Shown here: piece after piece, positions 19,601-29,599 of the stretch
Layout of the letters: the number at the start of each line of letters is the position of its first letter
How positions within the stretch are numbered: the first letter of the stretch is position 1
Source of the DNA: Dipteris shenzhenensis
Lineage: Eukaryota > Polypodiophyta > Polypodiopsida > Gleicheniales
Reading direction: 5' to 3' (one strand)
NCBI GenBank assembly: GCA_047967505.1
Contig: CM106539.1
Length of the DNA stretch: 64,000 nucleotides
The notes under the pieces: model-generated
What the model saw: only the letters and a program-made list of their open reading frames with translations
Told to the model about the DNA's origin: nothing
Database searches by the model: none
Program-made: the position numbers and the translations under genes

Positions 19601-22600
19601 CACCTTCAAATAGGTGGAATTGACTTACATGCAAAGTGGTACACCCATCGCATAAGTGCTTGATCAGATAACACACCTAGCAGCATGTTTTTTTACGGAT
19701 GTGCATGGCACTAAGGTAAAAATGGTATTTAATGCTTGATCGACCATGCAAAGCATATCCGATGGGCACGATACTTTGCACACACCTTAAACTAGGTTGA
19801 ATTGACTTACATGCAAAGTGGCATTCCCATCGCATAAGTGCTTGATCGGATAACATACCTAGCAGCGTGTTTTTTTACGGATGTGCATGGCACTAAGGCA
19901 AAAATGGTATTTAATGCTCGATCGACCATGCAAAGCATATCCCATGGGCATAATACTTTTCCTATACCTCAACCTAGGTGGTATTAAAATGTTGTCAAAG
20001 AGGCACACCCATCCGATAAGTACTTGGTCAGATAACATACCTAAGGGCGTGTTTTTTTGCGGATGTGCATACCACTAGGGAAAAAACGGTGTATAATGCG
20101 TGATCGACCATGCAAATCATATCCGATGGGCACAATACTTTGCACACACCTTCAACTAGGTGGAATTGACTTACATGCAAAGTGGCACGCCCATCGCATA
20201 AGTGCTTGATCAGATAACACACCTAGCAGCGTGTTTTTTTATGGATGTGCATGGCACTAAGGCAAAAATGGTATTTAATGCTCGATCGACCATGCAAAGC
20301 ATATCCGCCAATGGGCACGATACTTTGCACACACCTTCAACTAGGTGGAATCGACTTACATGCAAAGTGGCACACCCATCTCATAAGTGCTTGACCGGAT
20401 AACATACCTAGCAGCATGTTTTTTGACGGATGTGCATGACACTAGAGCAAAAATAGTATTTAATGCTCGATCGACCATGCAAAGGATATCCGATGGGCAC
20501 AAAACTTTTCGTATGCCTCAACCTAGGTGGTATTAAAATGTTGTCAATGAGGCACACCCATCCAATAAGTACTTGGTCAGATAACACACCTAATGGCGTG
20601 TTTTTTTGCGGATGTGCATATCATTAGGGAAAAAATGGTGTATAATGCGTGATCGACCATGCAAATCATATCCGATGGTGACAATACTTTGCACACACCT
20701 CAATGTAGTTGAAACGGACTTGTGTGAAAAGTGGAGCCCCCATCTGATAAGTACTTATTTGAATAACACACCTATGGCCGTGTTTTTATATGGTTGTGCA
20801 TGACACTAAGGCAAAAACGGTGTGTTATGCTTGATCGACAATGCAAAGCATATCTGATGGGCACAATACTTTGCACAAACCTTCAACTAGGTGGAATTGA
20901 CTTACATGCAAAGTGGCATGCCAATTGCATAAGTGCTTGATCAGATAACACACCTAGCAGCGTGTTTTTTTACGGATGTGCATGGCACTAAGGCAAAAAT
21001 GGTATTTAATGCTCGATCGACCATGCAAAGCATATCCGATGAGCATGATACTTTGCAAAAACCTTCAACTAGGTGGAATTGACTTACATGCAAAGTGGCA
21101 TTCCCATCGCATAAGTGCTTGATCGGATAACACACCTAGCAGCGTGTTTTTTTACGGAGGTGCATGGCACTAAGGCATACCATTAGGGAAAAAACAGTGT
21201 ATAATGCATGATGGACCATGCAAATCATATCCGATGGTGACAATACTTTGCACACACCTCAAACTAGTTGAAACGGACTTGCGTGCAATTTAGAGCCCCC
21301 ATCCGATAAGTACTAGTTTGAATAACACACCTAGGACCGTGTTGTTTCATGGTTGTGCATGACACTAAGGCAAAAACAGTATTTTATGCTTGATCGACAA
21401 TGCAAAGCATATCCGATGGGCACGATACTTTGCAAACACCTTCAACTAGGTGGAATCAACTTCCATGCAAAGTGGCATTCCCATCGCATAAGTGCTTGAT
21501 CGGATAACACACCTAGCAGCGTGTTTTTTTATGGATGTGCATGACACTAAGGCAAAAATGGTATTTAATGCTCAATCGACCATGCAAAGCATATCCGATG
21601 GGCATAATACTTTTCCTATACCTCAACCTAGGTGGTATTGAAAGTTTCTCAAAGAGGTACACCCATTCGATAAGTACTTGGTCAGATAACATACCTAAGG
21701 GCGTGTTTTTTGGCGGATGTGCATACCACTAGGGAAAAAACGGTGTATAATGCATGATCGACCATGCAAATCATATCCGATGGTGACAATACTTTACACA
21801 TACCTCAACCTAGTTGAAACGAACTTGCGTGCATACTGGAGCCCCCATCGGATAAGTACTAGTTTGAATAACACACCTGGAACCGTGTTTTTTCATGGTT
21901 GTGCATGACACTAAGGCAAAAATGGTGTTTTATGCTTGATCGACAATGCAAAGCATATCCGATGGGCACAATACTTTGCACACACCTTCAACCAAGTGGA
22001 ATTGACTTACATGCAAAGTGGCATTCCCATCGCATAAGTACTTGATCGGATAACACACCTAGTAGCGTGTTTTTTTTACAAATGTGCATGACACGAGCAA
22101 AAATAGTATTTAATGCTCGAGCGACCATGCAAAGCATATCTGATGGGCACAACACTTTTCGTACACCTCAACCTAGGTGGTATTGAAATGTTCTCAATGA
22201 GGCACACCCATCCGATAAGTACTTGGTCAGATAACACACCTAAGGGCGTGTTTTTTTGCGGATGTGCATATCACTAGGGAAAAAATGGTGTATAATGCGT
22301 GATCGACCATGCAAAGCATATCTCATGGTGACAATACTTTGCAGGCATCTCAACCTAGTTGAAATAAACTTGCGTGAAAAGTGGAGGCCCCATCCAATAA
22401 GTACTTGTTTGATTAACACACTTAGGACTGTGTTTTTTCATGGTTGTGCATGACACTAAGGCAAAAACGGTGTTTTATGCTTGATCGACAATGCAAAGCA
22501 TATCCGATGGGCACAATACTTTGCACACACCCTCAACTACATGGAATTGACTTACATGCAAAGTGGCACACGCATCCCATTAGTGCTTGATTGGATAACA

Positions 22601-22740
22601 TACCTAGTAGGATCATGTTTTTTTACGGATGTGCATGACACTAGAGCAAAAATAGTATTTAATGCTCGATCGACCATGCAAAGGATAAGTTGGCATGTCC
22701 ATCTGATGAGTACTTGATCGGATAACTTCTCCCACCAATA
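16655..22740 (+). repeat. 182-bp satellite array with 546-bp trimeric higher-order repeat
   Basis: About 33 head-to-tail monomers averaging 182 bp. Each contains CAAAGCATATCCGATGGGCA, ATAAGTACTTG..GGATAACA, CACCTAGG..GTGTTTTTT and GTGCATGACACTA. Three monomer types alternate, recognised by their GTGTTTTTT prefixes (TAGGACC, TAGCAGC, TAAGGGC). The marker TGACACTAAGGCAAAAACGG recurs at 17341, 17887, 18433, 18979 and 19524 (546, 546, 546, 545 bp), and then, after seven monomers, at 20801, 21360, 21906 and 22451. The array stops about 110 bp before the transposase-like gene. The inverted array at 28597-53190 is the same family. Small reading frames of about 65 codons recur with the array period and are not genes. 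Confidence 0.95.
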
Positions 22741-22851
22741 AATTAAGTACTAATTAAAAATTATAATAAATGAGTAGATTATTAAAAAGAGACTAATATT
22801 TATGTAATTGTTGCTACTGCAGCTTGCTTGCGAAGGACTCTCACAAAGGAG
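22741..22851 (+). other. Junction between satellite and gene A, with a possible 3' splice site
   Basis: AT-rich sequence ends in TAATTGTTGCTACTGCAG (to 22822). The B copy has AGAGACTAATATTT and TAATTGTTCCACAG at the same place before its ATG. Conservation of a pyrimidine-rich AG end in both copies suggests an intron acceptor, so the satellite could lie in the first intron of the gene. The upstream exon was not found. Confidence 0.35.
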
Positions 22852-24114
22852 ATGGCTATAGATTTTGTTCCAGGGATGGATGTGATTTTATGTAGCAAAA
22901 GAGAAGTAGTTGCATTTGCTACAATCCATGATAGTGATCCCAATTCAGTTTGCCACTTTCGAAGACTTGGCGAAGATAAGGTGGCAGTTATTGTATCAAA
23001 GATTCTTAGTGCACATGTTGAGCTAAAGTATAAATGTGGAGATATGGAAACACTTGGAGATGTTATGCCCTACAATACATCCAACAAATCATTTATAGCA
23101 TGGGACAAAGATGAGACTTATGCAACATACATTATCAAGAATACAAAGTGCACCAAAATGGATTTTACTATAGGGGACATTTTACAAATGAGATCATTTG
23201 CAAATAAGACTGTAGCAGAAGGTGAAGTATTGGGATTTGAACAAGTGGAGCAATGGTCATTTGCACAAATGAGGATTCTAAAAGTCACTGATGATGGTAT
23301 GGTTGATAACATAACATCCTTATGTGATCCCTACTATGAGGTAGGCAAGAATATGAGATGGAGCATGCAATTTTTAAACATGAGAAAGAGGCACGTGGTT
23401 TTCAATGATAAAGACAACGTATACTACAATATCAAAGGACCTAAAAAGCGTGCCCATGTGCCAGGCTCTATCACTTCAAATGTGGATGATTTCAATATAC
23501 TCAATTATAGAAGTGACATCTTATCTGGAGTGGATGAGTTCATTGGTTTCGAGAAACAAAATGATTTTAGAAGCGAAGCCTTATCTGGGGTGGATGAATT
23601 CTTGCACAGTGAGAAGGGCAAAGGTTTCAATAGCGATGTCTTGTCAGGTGTGGATGAGTTCATGCATATTAACAAACCTGGTATCAATCAAGGTTGTGGA
23701 TTTGTGAAAGCCATGCAAGATGTCCCAATGAGTGATGTTCTCTTAGGAGTGGAAGAGTTTCAAGGTTCTCAATACTCTCGTAGAATATTGAATTCATTGA
23801 ATGGTCCTAAGAGTATGTTAAAAACGAGGATGAGATCAACAGAGGATTATTCAATATTTAACTTTGATTGTGATATGGACAAGGATGCAACGACCAATCA
23901 TGGATGCTTGGTTACAAACAAATGTGAGGAGAAGAAGTGCATAAATACAGATAACAACGTGCACGAGGAACGAAAATGGTCATACATATGCATGAAGAGA
24001 AAGCGAATCCAGGCAGATCCACAAAAGCAAGAGGAAGAGAGTAATGAAGGAGGAGAACATGTTAAATGCATTGGGATATCTATGTTGCAAGCGAAGATGT
24101 ATGCGCTTCATTGA
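22852..24114 (+). CDS. N-terminal half of DUF7869-type transposase-like gene, copy A
   Basis: The ATG at 22852 matches the ATG of copy B (53430). Residues about 1-85 (GMDVILCSKREVVAFATIHD, then LGEDKVAVIVSKIL and FIAWDKDE) resemble the DUF8039-type domain next to plant transposases, a tentative assignment. From about residue 220, four copies of a [SD]-x-LSGVDEF repeat follow (23512-23765: SDILSGVDEF, SEALSGVDEF, SDVLSGVDEF, SDVLLGVEEF). A Lys/Arg-rich end (MKRKRIQADPQKQEEE) may be a nuclear localisation signal. The frame closes with TGA at 24112-24114, while the next domain begins one frame over at 24083. Copy B keeps the two halves in one frame, so A probably has a small deletion between 24060 and 24083. 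Role: likely DNA or protein binding for the element. Confidence 0.6.
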   Translation: MAIDFVPGMDVILCSKREVVAFATIHDSDPNSVCHFRRLGEDKVAVIVSKILSAHVELKYKCGDMETLGDVMPYNTSNKSFIAWDKDETYATYIIKNTKCTKMDFTIGDILQMRSFANKTVAEGEVLGFEQVEQWSFAQMRILKVTDDGMVDNITSLCDPYYEVGKNMRWSMQFLNMRKRHVVFNDKDNVYYNIKGPKKRAHVPGSITSNVDDFNILNYRSDILSGVDEFIGFEKQNDFRSEALSGVDEFLHSEKGKGFNSDVLSGVDEFMHINKPGINQGCGFVKAMQDVPMSDVLLGVEEFQGSQYSRRILNSLNGPKSMLKTRMRSTEDYSIFNFDCDMDKDATTNHGCLVTNKCEEKKCINTDNNVHEERKWSYICMKRKRIQADPQKQEEESNEGGEHVKCIGISMLQAKMYALH

Positions 24115-26317
24115 TCTTGCAGACATCAGGGAATGTAGAGGACATGTGTGGCAAAGAAGAGGAAGAGAAAGAAATGAATACCTTCTCACAAGTCTCTCTT
24201 GATTTCTTCAGAATGGCAATAAAAGGCTAAGTTCAAGACAAAAGGTAAAACCTCTTGTAAATGGAAAAAGGATTTGCAATAAGGCATATCGCAATATTAC
24301 TGGATTATCCCATGGTACATATTGGGATTTAGTCACCAAGGCAAAGGGCGGCAACAAATTTAGCATTCACGGTAATAGAGGAAGGTCCAAATCAAGAATC
24401 TCAACTGTCAGGGCAGCATCAATTTTGCAAGACTTCATACATGAAAATGCTTTACCTCAACCCCATATATCTACCAAACTCCCTAACGGTGATGCGATCA
24501 CTGAAATGCACCTTCCAATGGGCTTGACAAAGCTCGAAGTATTTGACTCTATTGCAGAAAAGCAAAGGCAAAGAGGGGATGCCGTAGCTTCTTCTCATAC
24601 TTTGTATACTCTTTGGAAGAAGAACTTTGGATATGTTAAAATCCCAAGGAGGCAAAAAATGTCAAAGTGCAATGTCTGTGATGATTTAAAGCGAGCGATT
24701 GACAGTGCAACATGTCCAAATCAAAGGGAATTATACAAAAAAAACCGAAAATCTCATCATGACCTTATTCGACATTCCAGACAAAAATATGCATTTTGGA
24801 AGGAGCAAGCTATTTCGCATCCTGATGACTACATGTGCCTTATTGTAGATGGCATGGATCAGAATACAACAACATTGCCTCGTTTTGTTGCCACTCCACC
24901 TACATTACAAGGAAAGCACTTTCTAAAGACACATCTATGTGGAGTGTTAGTGCATGGAATTAAGTTCTTTGCAGATATATGGATTGATTCCTTGCATCTA
25001 CATGATAGCAATCAAGTTGTAACATCTATTATGAGGGCAATTCGCAATGTACATGTAGAAAAAGGTCGCTTGCCACTGACTTTGAGAATACAAGCTGATA
25101 ATTGCTGGCGAGAAAATAAGAATGTACTCATGTTTGCATTCTGCTCCATGCTAGTTGCTCATCGAATCTTCAATGAGGTCGAATGTGGATTTTTGTATGT
25201 TGGACATACACATGAGGATATCGATCAGGTTTTTAGCACAGTCTCAAGGGAGCTTAAATGCAAGGATGTGGAGACAATAGATGACTTGGTAAGAAGATGT
25301 GGCAGGCAAGTTGGTGGTCGTAAGGAAAGTACAGTATGTGAGAGGCTCGAAAGAATGTATGATTGGAAGAGCTTCATTCTACCTTTCATACAAACGGGTG
25401 GTGATGCATTGACAGGTCATACCAATCCACACTACTTTCGTTTTTTTTTAAAAGATGAAAAACCTGTAATGCAATGGCAACAGTATTCTCATGATACAAA
25501 ATGGGAACCTGAAGAACCTTACAGTCTCTTAACTTCAATTGCCAGCAAGGAAAGGTATCCAACATGGGCTCCTATACAAGAATTTAATGAGAGGTCTAAT
25601 TGTGAAATAGAAGGATTAAAAGGATTTATTACATACAAAGAGGAAATGCTCCGAAGATATCCTGATTCGAAGCCTACTTGGAGAGAACACACTACCACTG
25701 TAATTAACAAGACACGAAATTTAATAAAGGACCTTGAGAGAATGCGAGGCTCAAAGGATGTCAAGGAAGAATGCAATATGTTTAGGCCAAATGTTCATAA
25801 CGATTTGCGCCCAGCTCCAGTCTTTGAAAATGAATTTGTATCATTACTCCCACGTCCATATTGTGGAACGAAGAAGAGAGAGTTTATGCCACAAGTAGAT
25901 ATAGAGGTCGATTGTTTTGTTGTGGTTCGGCCATCGGATGATGAATATGAGAATGTGAAGTTTTGGGTTGCAAAAGTAGTTGATGTGCAAAGAGATGACC
26001 AAGGGAGAGCTACAACATTTACAGCGGTATGGTATGAGCCAAAGGGCAGGAAGGAGAATATGGATAACAACACATTATATACTAATTGTATAATGAAGGA
26101 GTGGGTCCCAAATGATGAACCGGTCTCTCAAGTTTCGACGGAGACAATCATAGTGTCTTGGCATTCAAGGGAAAAGAAATCAAAGAAGCACATGGGATAT
26201 GAGGTAGAAGGAAAAATAAAAATACCACAGCAAACTATTTTGCATATACATGAATTTTTAAGGATGCTCGCCATGGAGGAAGTAGAAGGAGACAACGCAA
26301 ATGAAGAATGTCCATGA
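24083..26317 (+). CDS. DUF7869-type transposase-like domain, copy A (one internal TGA)
   Basis: The frame starts TGTTGCAAGCGAAGATGT (CCKRRCM) and continues IRECRGHVWQRRGRERNEYL. It meets TGA at 24200-24202, then runs open for about 705 codons to TGA at 26315-26317. Motifs in order: VNGKRICNKAY, GLSHGTYWDLV, HGNRGRSKSR, FIHENALPQPH, LYTLWKKNFGYVKI, MSKCNVCDDLK, CLIVDGMDQN, RIQADNCWRENKN, YVGHTHEDIDQVFS. This matches the DUF7869 family. The Asp of VDGMDQN, the Asp of QADNCW and the acidic residues after GHTH are the candidate DDE-like metal-binding set. The C-terminus (VDCFVVVRPSDDEYENVKFW to FTAVWYEPKGR) looks like a BAH/Tudor-type barrel. At the TGA, copy B has TGC (Cys). With only this TGA and the upstream frameshift, copy A is recently inactivated. 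Confidence 0.7.
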
Positions 26318-26434
26318 TTAAAGCTTTGTATTGAAGTCCATTGAAGGATTTTATTTGGGTACTAGGCAAGGAGCCAATCCAAGACAATTATAATCAGAGT
26401 CATCACCTCCTATGTCAAATGAGAGTCAAAATAT
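26318..26434. other. 3' flank of gene A
   Basis: No feature beyond the probable 3' untranslated region. It differs from the corresponding flank of copy B. Confidence 0.4.
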
Positions 26435-26830
26435 GCACTGGATGTCACCCAAGGGTCAAGGCTTGCCAAGACAATAGGGCATTAATGCAGATGGCACCTG
26501 GCAAGGGACCATCACATTGAGCAATAAGACAATGGGGAGTCAATGCACCCAAGGGGCAAGGCTTGGCAAGATAACTTGTGGGAGTTAATGCAGATTGCAC
26601 TGGATGTCACCCAAGGGTCAAGGCTTGGCAAGACAATAGGGAGTTAATGTAGATAGCACCTGGCAAGGGACTATCGCATTGAGCAATAAGACAATGGGGA
26701 GTCAATGCACCCAAGGGACAAGGCTTGGCAAGACAAGTGGGAGTCAAATTATGCAAATGGCACCTGGCAAGGGATTGTCGTGACATTGAGCAATAAGACA
26801 ATGGGGATTCAAATTATGCAGATGGCACGA
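26435..26830. repeat. 162-bp tandem repeat, about 2.4 copies
   Basis: GCACTGGATGTCACCCAAGG starts at 26435 and 26597. GGCTTGGCAAGACAA and GAGCAATAAGACAATGGGGA recur through 26810. No coding function is evident. Confidence 0.85.
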
Positions 26831-27124
26831 ATTGAGGCTCTTTAAGAGCAACAATTTAAATTGTAAACATATGTTCAATCTATATCATTTTGGATATAAA
26901 GACTCTAGCTGAGAGCAACGTCTCTCAATGTAATCATATAATAATAGCTATAATTGCTATTATACCTCTTTGGTTCAATACAAAACTTGGGTCTTATGGC
27001 ATCATGTCTTCTTTCTATTTATTAAAAGTTTTGCTAAATTTTGTGCGTATTGCCGAGTGACAATGTTATTTTCATGAAATATTTAAGTCTCCTTTCATGG
27101 ATTTATAAATTTATCACGTCAACA
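26831..27124. other. AT-rich stretch without visible features
   Basis: No gene, repeat or RNA is recognised. It separates the 162-bp and 180-bp repeats in the 3' part of element A. Confidence 0.4.
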
Positions 27125-27483
27125 AAAAACGTCAAGGAAAAATATTAAAAATAATTAAATTAACAAATAACTTAGATATAGCTAGAATTTCTAATATAGG
27201 ATTATTTCAAATTCTTGCATGTTGGTGCAAAAGTATAGATTGAAAAAACAATATTTTTATGTGAATATGATAGTGCCACAAAGTGAACTTTTGAGTTGGG
27301 AAGGAAAAACGTCAAGGAAAAATATTAAAAATAATTAAATTAACAAATAACTTAGATATAGCTAGAATTTCTAATATAAGATTATTTCAAATTCTTGCAT
27401 GTTGGTGCAAAAGTATAGATTGAAAAAACAATATTTTTATGTGAATATGATAGTGCCACAAAGTGAACTTTTGATTTGGGAAG
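27125..27483. repeat. Exact-length 180-bp tandem duplication
   Basis: AAAAACGTCAAGGAAAAATA begins at 27125 and at 27305. The two 180-bp copies differ at only about three bases (ATAGGATT/ATAAGATT and GAGTTGGGAAGG/GATTTGGGAAGA). Such high identity implies a recent duplication. Confidence 0.9.
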
Positions 27484-27610
27484 AATATTTTCAAGAAAGT
27501 AAAATTTTGATTTGGGAAGGATATTTTCACAAAGTAAAGTTTTCATTTGGGAAGGATTTTTGGGCTTCGTCCAAAAACAACACAAAAAGTCCAAAATTAA
27601 TGAAATAGGT
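27484..27610 (+). other. Shared 3' terminal region of element A
   Basis: GGGAAGGATTTTTGGG, GTCCAAAATTAAT and AAATAGGTGTT closely match 57890-57970 downstream of copy B (GGAAAGGATTTTTGGG, GTCCAAAATTAATTAAATAA, GTGTT). Similarity stops at 27609 and 57968, so this probably marks the right end of the mobile unit. I could not find a matching left terminus. Confidence 0.5.
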
Positions 27611-27739
27611 GTTAGAATGTGTGCTTGCATATTCTGCCTCCAGTTGTAGGTTCACATGGTACTTGTTGGATATGTCCTCGAATGGTGCCATGAGTACTGA
27701 AAGAGAGGTATCAATGATGCAGGCTAAAATTATAGGGGA

Positions 27740-28195
27740 GAGCTGGCAAAGATGGAGCAATGAGAGGGAGAGAGTAGCAAGGAAGAGGGAGGAAGAGAAG
27801 CAGATGAGGGTAGGAGGAAGAGGAGGAGAAGAGAAGGGCGACAGGTGTAGAAGGGAGGGAAGGAGCTGCTATAGAACAGAGGAGGGGAGAGATGCTACAA
27901 GAGGGAGGAGGAGGGGAGAGATTCTGCAAGAGGGAGGAGCAGAGGAGAGGGATCTTGGGTGGGTGGAGAAGGAGGGGAGAGGAAGGAGGGAGGAGGAGCC
28001 AAGAGGAGGAGGAGCAGGAGGAGGAGGGGAGAGGGAGGAGGGAGGAGGAGGAGCAAGACAGAGGAGGGGAGAGGAGGGAGGGGGAGGGAGGGAGAGGGAG
28101 AGGGAGAGGGAGGAGGAGGAGGGAGGGAGGTAGGGAGGGAGGGAGAGAGGGAGGGAGGGAGAGAGAGTGAGAGGGAGGGAGGGAGATTCGAAATT
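27740..28195. repeat. GA/G-rich polypurine tract
   Basis: GAGGAGG and GGGAGGGAGG phrases dominate, ending in GGGAGATTCGAAATTTGAAA with a short AT palindrome (GAAATTTGAAATTCAAATTTC). Arg/Glu/Gly-rich reading frames here are compositional and carry no domain. Confidence 0.85.
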
Positions 28196-28596
28196 TGAAA
28201 TTCAAATTTCAAAAAGTGGCCCCCTCCCCTCATTGATGGGAGGAGAGGTGGGCTCAAATGTGGGCTTAACCCACCTAGGTTGGGCTAGTTAGGCCTCTTC
28301 GGGACCCTCTAAGCCCCTTGCATTAGCCCACTAAGTATTCCCTAATCCATTCCTTATGAGGCCCTTTTGAGACCCCAATTCTCCCCTAATGTCCGTCACC
28401 GTCCCTCCCCCTACTCTTCTCTTCCTTCCCCTCCTCTCTTCCATCCCCTCTCTTATCTTTCTCTACCATCCCTGCTTCTTTCGTCGGCCATGGTTTTTTG
28501 AAACTACTAACCTCACAAATAATTTTCTAATATCAATTATTACTCAAAATCCGCTATCCATTGAATCACATCTTTTTTAAAACTACTAACTTCACA
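28196..28596. other. Spacer before the inverted satellite
   Basis: No gene is seen. It contains a short CT-rich segment and the doubled phrase AAACTACTAAC(C/T)TCACAAA (near 28500 and 28580). Confidence 0.4.
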
Positions 28597-29153
28597 AACT
28601 CCTAGGTGTGTTATCCAAACAAGAACTTATCATATGGGGGCTCCACTTTGCACCCAAGTCAATACCATCTAGTTTGAGGCACGTGCAAATTATTGTGCCC
28701 ATCGGATAGGCTTTCCAATTTCGATCAAGCATTATCCACCGTTTTTGCAACTCAATACCACCTAGGTTGAGGTGCATCCAAAATATTGTGCCCATCCGAT
28801 ATGCTTTGTATGGTCGATCAAGAATTAAACAATGTTTTTGCCTTAGTATCATGCACAACCGCCATTATGCCCATTGGATAGGCTTTGCATTGTTGATCAA
28901 GCATTAAACACCATTTTTGCCTCCATGTGATGCACATTCGTAAAAAAACATGCTGCTAGGTGTGTTATCTGAACAAGTACTTATCGGATGGGTGCGCCAC
29001 ATTGCATGCAACTCAATACCACCTAGATTGAGGTGTGTGCAAAGTATTGTGTCCATCTAATATGCTTTGTATGGTCGATCAAGAATTAAACATCATTTTT
29101 GCCTTAGTGTCATGCGCATAACCATAAAAAAACATGGTCCTAGGTGTGTTATT
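28597..29153 (-). repeat. Inverted 182-bp satellite, left part interrupted by hAT
   Basis: About three monomers in the opposite orientation to 16655-22740: CCTAGGTGTGTTATCC, AAGTACTTATC, CACCTAGGTTGAGGTG, TGTGCCCATCGGATA, then GATCAAGCATTA. It breaks off in the middle of a monomer at GTGTTATT, the hAT target site, and resumes at 52036. Confidence 0.9.
29146..29153. repeat. hAT target-site duplication, left
   Basis: GTGTTATT directly abuts the terminal CAGGGATGG and is identical to 52036-52043. An 8-bp duplication is the hallmark of hAT insertion. Confidence 0.9.
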
Positions 29154-29166
29154 CAGGGATGGTTTT
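29154..29166 (+). repeat. hAT terminal inverted repeat, left
   Basis: CAGGGATGGTTTT pairs with 52023-52035 read on the minus strand, with one mismatch (G/A at position 9). Confidence 0.85.
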
Positions 29167-29599
29167 ATTGACGGTATAGAAATATAGTATTATAATATAT
29201 TAGTGAAATTTTTCATAAATTATTTTTAAAAGTTTCAAAGCATTGGTAAATTATATCTTTTGTTATAATTTTTGTTTCAAAACTTGGGTAAATAATCTAG
29301 AGCATTTAAAAAACTTTCAATTTTCACAAATATACTAAAAACTAGTTATATTGAAAACTCTCTTTTCCATTTTACATAATTTCAAAATACATGAAATAGC
29401 TAGCATTTATGATGTTGTAGAGTATACAAAGCATAAAATTGTTTAAGGATAATGAATATCCTTCAAATCCAATGGGGGAAGAAAATTCTCAAAGTCTAGT
29501 TTAAATAGTCCAAAAAAGCTAATTATAGCCTTTTCTTTTACAGCTTGACTTCCAGAGTGCTAATGCTCTATCATATGGAAAGCTACTAACATCATAAGA

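Noticed and set aside
17365-22717. Recurring frames of about 65 codons in the satellite (for example CISLGKKWCIMRDRPCKAYP)
   Set aside because: They recur with the satellite period on both strands, carry variable stops and lack a domain. They are by-products of the repeat.
24200-24202. TGA aligned with Cys in the sister copy: selenocysteine codon?
   Set aside because: Land plants lack selenocysteine insertion, and no SECIS-like element was sought or seen. A single TGC-to-TGA change is simpler.
16655-29153. Classical CACTA transposon with the satellite as subterminal repeat
   Set aside because: No CACTA/TAGTG ends or 3-bp duplication were found at plausible borders, and the gene is of the DUF7869 type. 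A mobile unit remains possible but not this class.
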